Below, piece by piece: positions 23,049 to 34,580 of a stretch of 64,000 nucleotides of DNA. Position numbers and translations under genes: made by a program. Below the pieces are notes generated by a model. That model was given only the letters and a program-made list of their open reading frames with translations. It was not told the DNA's origin and ran no database searches. The DNA lies in the NCBI GenBank assembly GCA_037074615.1, contig CM073557.1, positions 13,904,501-13,968,500 of the forward strand. Direction: 5' to 3'. Origin of the DNA: Leucaena leucocephala. Taxonomy: Eukaryota > Streptophyta > Magnoliopsida > Fabales > Fabaceae. Each line of letters opens with the position of its first letter. The stretch's first letter is position 1.

Positions 23049-24142
23049 CATATGAGTGCTTGGTATCATTATGCTCCAGACTTGATAAACCTTCAATTAC
23101 TTCTTCATTAGTAGTCTTTGGAGCTTCAATAGAATTAGTTAGAGCCGACAAAGATGAATTATCTTGTTCTTCTTTCTTGTATTTCTTCCTCTATCTTACA
23201 ACTCTTTTTTTTGTACTATCTTGTTTCTCCTCTTCATTAGCACCTAAACCATTAGAAACAATACTACCTTGCTCAGCGAAATTAGAGCTAATGAAAATAG
23301 ATTGAGTAGGAGAAACCATAGCAGTATAAGCAGATGGAGTGGAAATAGTACAATCTAAGTATTAAACATTACAGTATCTCACACCATTCTCATGTGAATC
23401 AGAAGAAAATAAAGAATGTGAGGGTGATGTAGGTGGTGTAGTGGGTGGGCAGAATCATGATGTGATTGAGAATTGGGCGGTGTGTGTAAATCAATAGAAT
23501 AATCAGCATAGCAAAGAGACAAATCATATTCATTAGCAGCACTTTCTATTTCAGTATCTATAACATTAATGCCATACAATGAATCAAGCAAAGCATTAGG
23601 CACAATAGACTTCCCTATGCCATGGGAAATAGTATATGAACCTAGATCAGATAACTTGTGCGGCAAAAATGAAATATACATAGCAGAAACAATAGATTGC
23701 CTTTTCTTATTGCACAATCTTTCAAAAGATTTTTGTATTGAGGCACAGTTCAATCAAATCAATCATAGAATATTGACGTTAAGCTTACTATACTAAATAA
23801 TCAAAGCATATATTTATCAATCTTTTCGCTATGTGATTTCTTTTGATGCCTCATGCGTGATTTAGGAAAGGGTAAGTCATAAAGTTTTATTTCTTTACCT
23901 TTTTACAATAAGGATCCAGTTGCACTTGTCTCCCCATGCTACTTTGTTGCCTTATTGGTTGAATCAATAGCTTTATTCAATTGCTCTCATTGCACTCTCA
24001 AAGTGTTTCAAGTTCTTGGGACATAGAGGAGGATTTTCTACTTCTAGCTCTTTATCAACTTCCTCTTCACTATCAACCATTTCAGCAAAGGTTACCATTA
24101 TGCCACTTCTGAGAGTAATGGCATTAAGGGTCTTTAGGTTAA
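23049..24142 (-). pseudogene. Gag C-terminus and protease remnant of element H
   Basis: Minus-strand reading, interrupted by stops, gives the Athila/Tat signature NAITLRSG (about 24095-24120), then an acidic segment and PPLCPKNLKHF. A PFP-rich lead-in follows, then ORF 23379-23753 with LPHKLSDLGSYTISHGIGKS, resembling the 'KL.DPGSFTIPC.IG' start of OTA proteases; the catalytic triad position reads LLDSLYG. After 23450 the reading becomes His/Pro-rich and unrecognised. The region is cut on the left by A (TSD CATAT, 23049-23053) and on the right by LTR C3 at 24143. Confidence 0.6.
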
Positions 24143-25585
24143 TGATGATTTATTTTGCCATTTTGAGAGGCTTTTACATGATTTTCCACTCATTTTATGC
24201 TTTAATTATGAATTGGAATTTGTTATTGAGTCTTGCAAAATTAAGGGTAAAATGATGAAATTACACTTACTTCCTATGTGCCTTAACTTTGGCAGAAATG
24301 ATACTATTAAAGTTTGGTTATTGATTGCAGTCACAAGGAGGAATTACAAGAGTTCAAGAGAAGAATCAACGAGTTCAAGGCTAAAAGGGAGAAGGAAGAA
24401 CAAAGGGAAGAGCATTGAAAGGAGAAGAGCTTAACTCAAAGCAGGGAGGTGACAGTACCACCTTTCACCATGGTGAATGATTACCAAACGTCACTTATTA
24501 TAGGCTTTATGTTTTTGCCATCTAGAGTAAACCACCTTGCATTTTCATGGGAATCCATATTTTAACGACCTTTAAATCCCTATTATCAGATCAAAATCAT
24601 TTTCTACTTATTTTCTCTCATCTAAAACCCATCTCCAACCTCAAATCCACCATTTTTCACTAAATTCGGTTGATTTAGCTTTATTTCCACCGTCATTTCT
24701 GCTGCAAATCCATTCTTCTCTCCATTTTTGGTCAAGTATCATAGGTGAAGTTCTTGAACTAGGTTATAACAAGATTTGCACCATGAGAGACTAGAGCTGT
24801 AGAGCTTTGATTATTGAGGCAAGGTTTGAGCTCAAAGGACTACAAGGGGAGTAGTTTTGTTCTGAATTTTGCCACTATATAGATAGTTTCCTTTGTTTAG
24901 TGATTATTTATCTATGTTTGTGGATTTGAGGAGCCAGTTATGTCTCTTCTTGAATTAGAACATTGTAATTTAATTTTGATGATGACTTTGTTGGTTTAAT
25001 TCATATATCATTCAATTCCTTGTTTCTTGTTAAGAACTAAGGATTATTGGTATTTAGCTTGATTGCTTGGGGTTTTGGCATTGTTTGGCATCATTTGAGG
25101 ACATTTCACCATTTAAATTAAAGTGCAAGGCTAAGAGGTTTTCAACAATGAAAATGAAAGAGCTAATCTACTTGGGTTAAAGTGGGATTGGCTCTACATT
25201 GTGCATTAGAATTGGTTGTTTGGTCAAGGCTTTTCTCCATTGGACATAGTTAAACAAATTCTCCCAAATCTTTTGAAAAGAGAAAGGATGGCCAAGTTTC
25301 ATTCGCTAAACTCCATTCTCATAATATTTTCACAAAACAAAATCATTTTCTCAAGTTGGCTTGGATTAAAGTACCCAAAAACATTTTCTTAATTGCAATT
25401 TACCGTGAATGCAAGCTACAGCAGTTCACAAACCAATTAGAAACCATGATTTACCCTGTTTCCAATTATGTCTTTGACACCATTTTAGTTAGGAATTTAA
25501 TAAAAAGCCCCTAAGAGACGACTAGAGGTTGTACTAGCTACAATCCTTGGAGCCAAATATTTTGAATAAAACCCCCAAGGCTTTA
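24143..25585 (+). repeat. LTR, family C (C3), probable 5' LTR of element F
   Basis: Begins TGATGATTTATTTTGCC inside H's gag and aligns with C1 and C2 ('atgattttccactca' 24179, 'ggggagtagttttgttctgaa' 24847, 'gaggacatttcacc' 25097). Homology to the C4 end ('gttgtactagctacaatcc' near 25528, 'aaaccccc(a)aagg') continues to about 25585. The sequence then jumps to gag, so the last about 40 bp of LTR, the PBS and the start of gag are deleted. It contains the perfect palindrome TTCACCATGGTGAA near 24463. Confidence 0.7.
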
Positions 25586-26560
25586 AGGCAAAAGGGTTCT
25601 TCAAAGGCCAGGCATTCCATTTTACTATAGAGGGAAAGGCATAGGAGTGGCTATAAAATCTACCTTAACACTTTACCACATTGACTTTAGGACAAACTGA
25701 AGAGGCTTTTCTTGAGAAGTTCTTTCTAGCATCAAAGACCATAAGGTTGAAGGAGATCAACAACATTTGCCAATGTGATGATGAGAGTCTATATGACTAC
25801 TAGTGAAGATTTATTAGGTTGTTGACTTAGTGTCTACACCAAAACATAAGCAAGGTAGACATTGTTAATGTCTTCTCTGATGGACTCTTACCACATAACA
25901 AGATGTGCATCAAAGCATCTGCCAATGGTTCTCTTTGAGACAAGACACCACAAGCTAGTTGGGATTTCTTGCAAAAGATTGTTTGGTGATCAATCCTAAG
26001 GCTTTGAATACTCCCTTAGGAGTAGAAGGAAGGTGAGGTTCCAAGAAGATGAGGAATCTGATAAGGAAGATGAAGAAGTTGATACTTATAGTCAACCTTT
26101 GTCACCTACGAAATTGGTAAAGAGTGGGAGTGCTAAAGAATAAGAAGGAGATACATCAAGGGAAAAGTCAAGAAGTTGAAGATGAGACCAAAGATTAGGA
26201 TCAAGAAGTTGGAAGAGAAGAAGCCTCACTTCGAGAGGAGATCCCTATAACTACTTCAACCTATAAAGGGAAGAGTTTATAGGAGAAAGCTGAGTCAAGC
26301 ACTTAAGGAGCCTCAAAGCAAGTAGGTAAGGGAGTAAAACTTTCTAAACTCCCTTTTACTTGAACTTATATATTGGAGAGAAGAAGTTTAATGAGGATTT
26401 TTGTCAAAAGGCTTATACTATATTTAGTACAATTGAAATCAAAGTGCCAATGGTTGAGTATCTTAGGAGCATTCCTAAGCATGCTAAGTTTTTAAAGAAA
26501 TTGTGTACTAACAAATAAAAGTGTAGCACTGTTGACAAGATACAATAGAGTCCTAGTTTT
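25586..26560 (+). pseudogene. Gag of Athila/Tat-like element F
   Basis: Fragments in several frames: PFYYRGK (about 25620), FLEKFFLASKTIRLKEINN (25711-25767), FSDGLLPHNKM (about 25875-25910), an acidic/Lys-rich tail (26030-26300), and FNEDFCQKAYTIF with VEYLRSIPKHAKFLKKLCTN (26380-26515). The last is the OTA gag end, resembling 'P.YAKFLKE'. Many stops. Gene order with the following protease and RT supports the assignment. Confidence 0.75.
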
Positions 26561-27050
26561 CTTCTTTGTTTAAAGCTAAGTTGCTAGTTAAGTGCTAAGA
26601 CCCTGCTCCTATACAGTCCCTTGTACTATTAGCCATTTCCAAATCAAGGGAGCTCTATTGGTTCTAGGTACTGCTATAAATGTCATGCGTTTGTCTGTTT
26701 AACATGCTTTGGGCTGATAGAACTATTAGGCATCCTGAGGGCCTTTGAAAAGATATTTTGGGAAGAATAAGATTTAGTTTTCTGTGCTAATTTCTATATT
26801 TTGGATATAACAATGAGTTGGTGAATGAAAGTATATTGATTTTAGGAAGGCCATTTTTAGATACTTTAAAAACCATCATTAGCATAATGCAAAAACCATC
26901 ATTAGCATAATGCAAAAACCATCATTAACCATTGAAGTGGGAGACCATGTCTTATCTTTTAATATGAATGAAGCTTTGAGATGTTCCTTTGACAACTCCA
27001 CTTTCATAGGTTTAAATGCTATTGACTTGGCTTTGGAATAAGCTAGGTAT
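26561..27050 (+). pseudogene. Protease of element F
   Basis: Degenerate aspartic protease. Visible pieces are TAINVM (26670), then NESILILGRPFLDTLKTII (about 26825-26875), the typical OTA 'LGRPFL.TA...I' block, and DHVLSFNMNEALRCSFDN (26943-26996). A 23-bp tandem repeat at 26869-26928 disrupts the end of the block. Catalytic DTG/DSG is not visible. Confidence 0.7.
26869..26928. repeat. 23-bp tandem repeat inside the F protease remnant
   Basis: The unit (a)aaccatcattagcataatgcaa is repeated about 2.6 times with starts at 26871, 26894 and 26917. The period is not a multiple of three, so it shifts the frame. Confidence 0.9.
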
Positions 27051-27840
27051 GATCATGAATTAATCATGCATAATGATTATGATTGTGTCCAATAGTGTCA
27101 ATATTACTTGCACTGATCATGATTCATTTGAATTTGATTCTTCATTGAGTACTTATGAGGACTATTTCTCATCTATGAACTCTGTACAATCATTAACTTG
27201 ATCTTGTGGAAGTGATGGTCCATGTATAATTGCTTATACTTCAATAGCATACTTTCGATTTTTAAGGACTTTACATTCTCATCTGGTTGACTCTAGTGAT
27301 ATAGCGTTTGGAAAAGATTTGTTGGCTAACTATGCTCAATGTTAGGGTATGATTGATGCTGAATGTCAAGGAAGAACTACAGGGGATGGTTTCTATGACC
27401 GTTTGTCATGACCAATAGATAGGTTAGTCACGATGAATGTGAGAAATTCAGCTGACCCTACCTTCTGTGACCTTCCGCCTTGGTGAAAGGCACAAGGGGA
27501 AGACTCTTCACTGTGGCAAAAGTAGTCAAAGCTACAACAAGTAGAACTGATCCCTGAACCTCCACCATCTCATGTTTTGCAATAAAAGTCTATAGAACAA
27601 TTATTTACAAGGCCAATCCTTCTTCCTTTGTCTGTTCATTCTTATAAATACAAAAATATTCCCTCTACTCTTAGATTCTTGAATGATCTTATTTCTGATT
27701 GCAATACAGGATCAAATGATGTAATTCTCAAGCTATTGTTGTTGTAAGCCAATTACAAATTGACTCAACACTTGGGATTCCTCTTGAGCAACATTTTGAA
27801 GCAAGTCAAGTTCTATCTTGCAACGAAGTTGATGCTACAA
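27051..27840 (+). mobile_element. Protease-RT linker of element F
   Basis: Mostly unreadable linker. Includes the motif-rich stretch 27400-27530 with GTCATGAC, GTCACGA and CTTCACTGTGGCAAAA, resembling the E spacers and the LTR palindromes. No gene supported. Confidence 0.45.
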
Positions 27841-28311
27841 AGGGGAGTGTTCCTAAACTTATTGCACTGATGCATTCTATTCTCCAACCATCTATACTTG
27901 AACTGAAACATTTGCCTTCCAATTTGAAATATGCTTTTCTAGAATACAATTCTAAATTGCAAGTAATAATTTCAAATACTTTGAGTGGTGATGAGCAATC
28001 TAGACTTCTAGGGGTACTTAGGAAGGATAGAGAGGCTTTTGGATGGACTTTAGCTGATATTAAAGGGATTGATGCTACTATTTGCACTTATTGAATTTTA
28101 TTTAAGATGCTAGGCCAATTAGGCAGAGTCAGAGGCATTTGAATCCTCTCATATTAAATGGCTATTCTGGTTATGTTTAGATACCTATTTAGCTTAGGGA
28201 TCAAAAGACAACTATGTTCACTTCCCCTTTTGTACTTATGCGTATCAGAGGCTGCCTTTTGATCTTTGTAATGTACCTGGTACTTTTTAGAGGTGTATAA
28301 TTTTGATTTTC
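27841..28311 (+). pseudogene. Reverse transcriptase of element F, N-terminal part
   Basis: ORF 27870-28094 gives LELKHLPSNLKYAFLEYNSK and LRKDREAFGWTLADIKGID, the hallmark upstream region of Athila/Tat RT. Downstream frames give RPIRQSQRHLNPLI (about 28110-28150). After an internal deletion comes PFCTYAYQRLPFDLCNVPGT (28226-28285), the 'FGTYAYRRMPFGLCNAP' block. Between these about 70-90 residues are missing. The reading stops at about 28311, where a D-family LTR lies, and resumes at 32274; the catalytic FMDD box is absent from both sides. Confidence 0.8.
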
Positions 28312-29261
28312 TATGTAAGTTAATTAAATTGCAAGAAGATTAATTCAATAAAACTAACTCCTTTTACATGTACAAGTGCTTGGCCACAACACTAAGCCAT
28401 TCAAATACATAATGAACTCAGACTCAACACAGACATATTGGGGCAAATCATTAATGCACTTATACAAAGGAGTACTCCTAAACATAATCAAATATTTATA
28501 TGATCAAAAACTCTAAAATAATTCCAATTTCAAAAATAATCCAAGATATAGGTAATCAATGCAAGAATAACAACTCGTAGTCTCAATACTAAATTGACTC
28601 AACCTAGATCTAGCAAATCAAAATATATAGAGAAAGCATAGATTGAAACAAGATAACTCCTCACTAAGTACTAGAAATCAAGCTCAAGCTCCATTCATCA
28701 TGAAGCAAGCCCTCAAGTCACAGATAGGAGTTAGTGTTGTAACCACCATCTCAATCGACATAGTAGCCATAGAGAAAGTGAAGGGAAATGGAAGGGAATG
28801 GTGATGAAGTGTGAAGATGAGAGAGAGGTGTCTAGGTTTGGAATTTGTGTTTAGAGTGAGTCAATGATGAATAAATGAATTGGTAGCCAAATCCTGAGGG
28901 TTTAGACCAAAAATTAGGGTAAAAGTTAGGCCCAAGTGTGAAAATTAGGGTTAGAGTTTGATCCAAAATGAAACCTCAGTCCAAAATGCATTTTTAACAC
29001 CATTAGCCACTGCCAAAAGACAAATTTAATGAAGGTGCAATTTTGCCCCTGAGTCCTTTTCTGTAATTTGGGTCCATCTTTAGTCCTTCTTTGGTCCTTT
29101 GGCAGTTTTTTCTTAACTTCTTATCTGGCATTCTTCAAATTCACTCACAACATCAATTAATCTCTAATTTTCTACAATTAAATAACCAAAATGCCCTTTT
29201 TAGCACTAAATCATATAATTGGACCTTGACTCAATATAATCAAACCATATAAATATAAGCT
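28312..29261 (-). repeat. LTR, family D (D3), left part
   Basis: Colinear with D4 ('gattaattcaataaaactaa' 28338, 'aatggaagggaatggtgatg' 28788, 'agggttagag' 28949, 'ccaaaatgccctttttagca' 29187). It interrupts the RT of element F. Cut at 29261 by another LTR-like insertion; the remainder is at 30965-31040. The left end is truncated or decayed. Confidence 0.6.
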
Positions 29262-30964
29262 TGACAAAAAGATATTTATATATATATTCATATCATTTTC
29301 GTAGGCTTTTGTCATTATTTTAGTCTTTAATTATATTATTTGTACATTATTTGGATTACTATGCTTTACATTGAATTAGTGCTTAATAATGACATAATTA
29401 TTATATTTTTATGATTTCTCCCAAACAATTATTTTTAGAATAAAAGGTATTACATTGTTATGATTTTATATTTCAGGAAGTTAGGAGGAATCATAATTTA
29501 CAAATGACAACGAAGAACCATTAATTAAAAAATTGCACTGGAGGACCTATAGACCAAACCTTATGTTTTGGCCCATTACATTATTTCTTCTTCCTCCTCA
29601 CTTTATATTCCGTCAACACAAATAGAAATAGGTGTGCTGCCTCGAGAGACCACGCACACATGCAGAGAAGAGGACATCGAGGACATCACAGAATCTTCCA
29701 AGTCATCATCTTCCCTCCAACTCCACCTCCAGCAACGCAGTGACCCTCCATTCATCACCATCTTCCACAGCTGTCTGCACAAGCAATGACCCATCACCCA
29801 TCTTACCTTCCGTCATACACACCCGACCTTAGCCTCTACTATTCATCATCACCTCCTCCAAATGTTCACCCAAAGAGCCGAGCATCACAGCACCTCCATT
29901 CCATCTCCATAGCATACCAGCGATGGCACAACCCAGCTGACTCCTTTCATCTAGAATAGCAACGACGTAAGCTATGGTGCAACGACAGAGTATAAATGTG
30001 AATAGTAGGCACTAACTAGAAGCACATAGAAGCCGTGACAGTATAGTCATATTGGTGATGAGGGCAGCATCGACCTTAAAGGCTATGTGTGGCTAAGGGT
30101 CCTAATCCTCCTAATCAATGGAAAAGACATAAGCTTGAAATCTCAAAATGGGAGTTTAAGTTACTCTAATTCTCCACCATTTAATTATATTATGATTCCT
30201 ATGTCTTATGATAATTTTATAATTATTGAGAAATTTATTAACGATTTATTTATATTTATTGAAGATTATGGTAAATAGATTATTGTTTGATAAATGATAT
30301 TGTTTTTTAATTAGCTTTAATTTTATTTACTTTGTTTAGGTCAAACTTTATATTGAGATTTTAATGAATATTTTGTGATTTTTCAAGGTGGTTTGAATTA
30401 TTGGATCATTGTATCTCTTGCTGACTTTAATCCTATTTTTATGAATTATTAAGTTATGTTTGAGTATTGATTTTTAATATCTTTAGTCCTTTTTATTATT
30501 TTGGTGGCAATCAATAAATTATGACTTGAAAAATATCTTGTGACAATTCGAGGTGGCACGGTTGTTGGATTAAAAATTTAATTATAATTCTTAATTTATT
30601 ATTTATAATTTTCATATCTGTTAAAGATATGATTGCCTGTGTTATTGAATTGGAGGATTGTCTTTATTATTAATAATCACTTGCATTATCATTCCATTCA
30701 CTCATTATCATTTATTATCACTATCTTTAAATTAAAAATACCAAAATTATTTTATTTAAATGTATTTTAAGTTCATTATACTTAGTTGTTAGTCAACTAA
30801 TCCAAATCCTATTTTATAGTTTAGGTTGTATTGCATTTAGTTATTTAGAAAATTAATTCTATTTTTTGTTCCTTAAAGAAAATGATCCAAGCTTGCACTA
30901 TACACGATTCTTGGCTTAATTTTTTGAAGTTATCCCAAGGGACATTAGATGTTAGGTTGTTTCA
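29262..30964. repeat. Candidate solo LTR of an unclassified element
   Basis: Begins TGACAAAAAGATA and ends TTGTTTCA, with AAGCT at 29257-29261 and GAGCT at 30965-30969 as an imperfect TSD. Removing it restores colinearity with D4 across the join (agct-aaaaatggt there, agct-caaaaaggt here). A GC-richer block at about 29630-29990, inside otherwise very AT-rich sequence, could be the transcribed leader. ORFs 29568-29789, 29603-29797 and 29632-29832 overlap this block on both strands and are not supported. Family and orientation unknown. Confidence 0.5.
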
Positions 30965-31040
30965 GAGCTCAAAAAGGTTTAAATATATGAATTATAAACC
31001 CTAAAATGATTTGAAATATACGCATATAAATGGGTCTAAT
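30965..31040 (-). repeat. LTR, family D (D3), right end
   Basis: 'ttataaaccctaaaatgatt' and 'tataaatgggtct' match the right end of D4 and D1. Ends at the TSD CTAAT of the next solo LTR. Confidence 0.6.
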
Positions 31041-32273
31041 TGATAACTATCGTTTTAATTATCAAACAAAATTAAGCTAACAAATAGTAAAGTATAGGCT
31101 AACCTAGGTCAATTCACAAAGAGCCTAAGTGGATGTAGAAGTTCCTAATTAATCTAATGAGCCACAAATTAACAAGTTAAAGAGATGGTGTTTAATGAAT
31201 TTTAATCTAACTACTAAAAGTAAAACATATGCTATTGTTTATGCTTTCAAATATTTATGATGATGAGATGAATGAATGACAAGCATGCTCCCTTGGTAAT
31301 TACCTTACTTTCATTATCCACGAAATATGAGAAGTTAATCAGCTGAATTAGAGTATGTTAGCTACCAACTCGCTAGCTAAATTTCAATCAAAGCTACAAC
31401 TCGCATACATTAAGAGAAATTATGAATCATTCGACTTAGAGATGGTACAATATGAATTAAATAGATATAAATGTACTCTATTATAGAATCACTTTAATTA
31501 ATCACAACTATGTTCAACTCGATCAAAGATGAGAATCAATCAAATGTCAGTTATGCAAAAATAAGAAATCCAACTCGGTTCCCTATTTCTTTGTCATCTA
31601 CTACTCTAATTGCATAATTAATTACAGAATTAACTACATCAACTCTATATTTAAATTTGAATTAAAAACACAATGCACTCCCTGTTCTGTTGAGGATTTT
31701 GGTTCAACATCATCTCTAAGAGAGCACAATAGCTTAACCTTGCAAAGCCATCTGAACTTCAAGAGTAACAGAAAAAATAGCAGCAATCATAGTGAAAATG
31801 ATAGAAGAATATGAAGATGAACTGCAGAACTTTCCCACTTGCAATGTGTCATCAGATCTAGATCCAACATATATCCAATCTGTTGTAGCACATGCTCCAT
31901 CTGATTCTGTTAGCCTAACTTGTTCTATTAGCAGCTCTTGGATCCAGCACATGTCCAATCTATTCTCAGCCTTATTCCCACGTGAATACTCCTTAATTCC
32001 TAGATTTAGCAATGTGCTATCACATGTCACTAGCTCCTTTAGTTCAGCTGTCATTCTTCCTTAATCCATTCTATTAGTGCGTTAACCTGTAATAGAAAAT
32101 GAGAAGAAATAGATTATTTATCTAATTAATTACTAAAATCACTTTAATTAATTTCCACTTATTCTATTTTATTTTTATTAATCAATTGCTCATTATATTG
32201 GTAAATGGGGCTAAAATTAATAATAAAACTCATTGTAAACACATTAAGAATCACTACAAATATGAGTTTATCA
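31041..32273 (-). repeat. Solo LTR, E family, TSD CTAAT/CTAAC
   Basis: 1,233 bp. On the minus strand it starts TGATAAACTC (32273) and ends CGATAGTTATCA (31041). Colinear with the E 3' LTR 52953-54291. Flanked by CTAAT (31036-31040) and CTAAC (32274-32278), a TSD with one mismatch. There is no internal region. ORFs 31734-32054 and 31792-32064 are opposite-strand readings of the LTR. Confidence 0.8.
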
Positions 32274-32766
32274 CTAACCAAGTGTTTATCTAGTCTTGAC
32301 AAGGTTCTTGAGCACTGTATTGATAAAAGAGATCGTTTTGAATTTTGAAAAGTGGCATTTAATGGTCAATTATGAATAGTACTTAGTCATTTGATTTCGA
32401 GTAAAGGAATTGAAGTTTATAGAGTAAAAGTTGAAGTGATTTCATCTTTACCCTATCCTAATTTGAAGGAATTGAGGTCATTTCTTGCTCATGTGGAATT
32501 TTATAGGAGGCTTGTCAAAGATTTCAATACAATTGCTTTGCCTTTTCAAAATTGTTATAAAAGGACGTTGATTTTGAACATGTTTATGAAGAGCTTTTGA
32601 TGAACTTAATGAAAGGTTGGCTTCTCCACCTATCATTACTTCTCCCAATTGGTGGTTGCCTTTTGAGTTGCCTTGTTATGCATAAAACTTCTCTGTGGGG
32701 GTGCTAGGTTGGGTTAGAAAGATGGAAATGTGTCTAAAGTGATTGCATATGCTTCTAAAACCCTTG
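32274..32766 (+). pseudogene. Reverse transcriptase of element F, C-terminal part
   Basis: Resumes F's pol: CLSSLDKVLEHCIDKRDRF (32286-32342), then ISSKGIEVYRVKVEVISSLP (about 32393-32450), LKELRSFLAHVEFYRRLVKD (32464-32523), LASPPIITSPNWWLPFEL (about 32612-32668) and VIAYASKTL (32740-32766). These are the RT thumb, connection and RNase H start of Athila/Tat elements, with stops. It is cut precisely by element B; the next codons of the same reading are found at 37945. Confidence 0.85.
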
Positions 32767-33535
32767 TAATGCGATACAACAAGATGACTCTTCAACTTTC
32801 AAAGATTATTTGTATATTCCAACTGGACCAATCATAAGAGCAAGAGCTAAAATAATTAAGTAAGCATTGATAGGCTAGTGTAAGAAGCATTGACAAAGCA
32901 AATGGCAATTGGAGCAACAAATTAGATTTAAAATGTTGAGAACATCACTAATTTTATTTGTGCTAAAAATGGAACTGCTGAACCTATTTTAGGCTTGGAG
33001 ACATCAATTTAAATGCCTTGGACCAAGTAGTACATAACGGAAGACTCATTTGGGCCTAAATAATCACTTTTTGGGTTCAAAATCTATTTTTATTATTGTA
33101 TTTGTACAAAAGTTAGTAATTAGTTAGCAGATTTAACTTTTGAGTTTCCAAGTTAATTGAATTAAGTCCTTGTTATTTTATTTTTTAGTTAGTATTTACT
33201 ATTTTGAGTCTCTAGGTTATATTTATTGCTTTTTATTTTAGATTTCAAATGTATCTCTTGAAATATATTGTATGACTCATCTTATAATCATATTGGATTA
33301 TTAATGAAACATTGCATTTTTGTACTGGCTCTTGAGTGTAGATTTTCTCTAGGATTCTTTATAGAACTAATAGACTTCTCAATGTTTGATTAACCTCGTG
33401 GCTTCTTCCAATACTTTGGGTCCTTGTTCTTATGTGTTCAAGGATTCAAGTGTATTACCATACCTCTGTTTAGTATTCTTGGGATATATTCTGATTGGTT
33501 GAGTTTGTGGGGTTTGTGCTTGTGGGTTCACACTA
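32767..33535 (+). repeat. 5' LTR of element B
   Basis: 769 bp, from TAATGCGATACAAC to TTCACACTA. The canonical TG...CA is changed to TA...TA by transitions; the homologous LTRs of A keep TGATGC and CACCA. Includes the degenerate polyprotein tail (32770-33010). Confidence 0.88.
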
Positions 33536-33538
33536 TCT

Positions 33539-33550
33539 TGATATCAGAGC
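33539..33550 (+). promoter_or_regulatory. Primer-binding site of element B
   Basis: TGATATCAGAGC, 11 of 12 bases of the tRNA-iMet PBS, 3 nt after the 5' LTR. Confidence 0.8.
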
Positions 33551-34140
33551 TTCAGATCTAAACTTGGGTCATATATTTCTGTTCTTTGTTTCCATTTACT
33601 TGGGTCATATATTTCTATTCTTTGTTTCCATTTTCGTTCATTATTTTGTGTCTGTTCTTATGTCTGTTCATCGTCTTTGTTTTTCAGTTTGTCACCTAAA
33701 TCTTTGTTCATGTTTGTCATTTTCATAGTTCAAAATCTTTTCTTTCTGTTCGTTGTAGAATTGCTTTAATATGAAATTTCTACAGAGAGTTATAGCCATT
33801 TTAAAAATAACATGTTTTCTGTAATTTTTGGGTTCAGAGTGCTCATTTAAATTTCTAGGTTCAGATTGTTCTATTTGTTATATTTTTTTTCTTCATATTT
33901 TAGTGAAAAAATAGTATAAAAATAAGAGAAAAATGAAAAAAATGGAGTACGGAAAAAAAATACAGAAAGAAAAAAAGAGTTGTGCTGGAAGTGTGTTATG
34001 AGCAAGTCCATCTTCATATCCAGAATTTATTTTTTTAACATTTGCAAGCTTTGTGTTAAATTGAACTTTTGCTTTCCTTAAACTCTAATCTTACATCTAT
34101 TTTTGTCACTCGCAAAATTCCTAAGTGTTAGTTAATTATG
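33551..34140 (+). mobile_element. 5' leader of element B
   Basis: Non-coding leader matching the A leader ('ataacatgttttctgtaatt', 'ttggatatgaa'-like phrases). Includes a short direct repeat 'cttgggtcatatatttct(g/a)ttctttgtttcca' at about 33564 and 33600. ORF 33495-33728 crosses the PBS and is spurious. Confidence 0.65.
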
Positions 34141-34580
34141 CAAATATGCAAGGAGTTATACCTAATCCTAGAAAACATGATAGGCAAAGAGAGGTTTCTA
34201 TGGATGAATTTGAATATGAACCTGAAGAGGAACAAATAGGCATATAGGGGATAGGTATAGGAGAAGAAGAAGACATGGCAGAAATAACCCAAGGGAGCTT
34301 GATAAAGTAGTTGGAAACCTTGAAAGCATCAAAATGAAAAAAGTTTTTATAATAAATTGCAAGAGTTGAAACAAGGATCCATGAGTGTTGAGGGTGAAGG
34401 AAACTCTAAAAGATACAAAGGATCTATTTATACATGGGCTTAATCATAAGATAGCCACATTTGCAAAAATGTGGAGCTTTATGGACATTGATATTTTGGT
34501 TCCATTAGTTGCTAAGCATGAGCAAGAAATCAATCAAAAGAGAGGTTCAGGAAATATCTCAAATTCAAAGAAGATTTAAA
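34141..34580 (+). pseudogene. Reduced Gag of element B
   Basis: An N-terminal piece (PNPRKHDRQREVSMDEFEYE, about 34160-34220) is followed, after stops, by a C-terminal gag piece in ORF 34385-34579 (LFIHGLNHKIATFAKMWSFM, then AKHEQEINQKR). The middle of gag, which A retains at 20705-20953, is missing. No zinc knuckle is found. Confidence 0.65.

Noticed and set aside
29568..29832. ORFs on both strands in a GC-richer patch, possible host exon
   Set aside because: Openness on three frames and both strands reflects composition; the patch lies inside an insertion bounded by TG...CA and a near-TSD.
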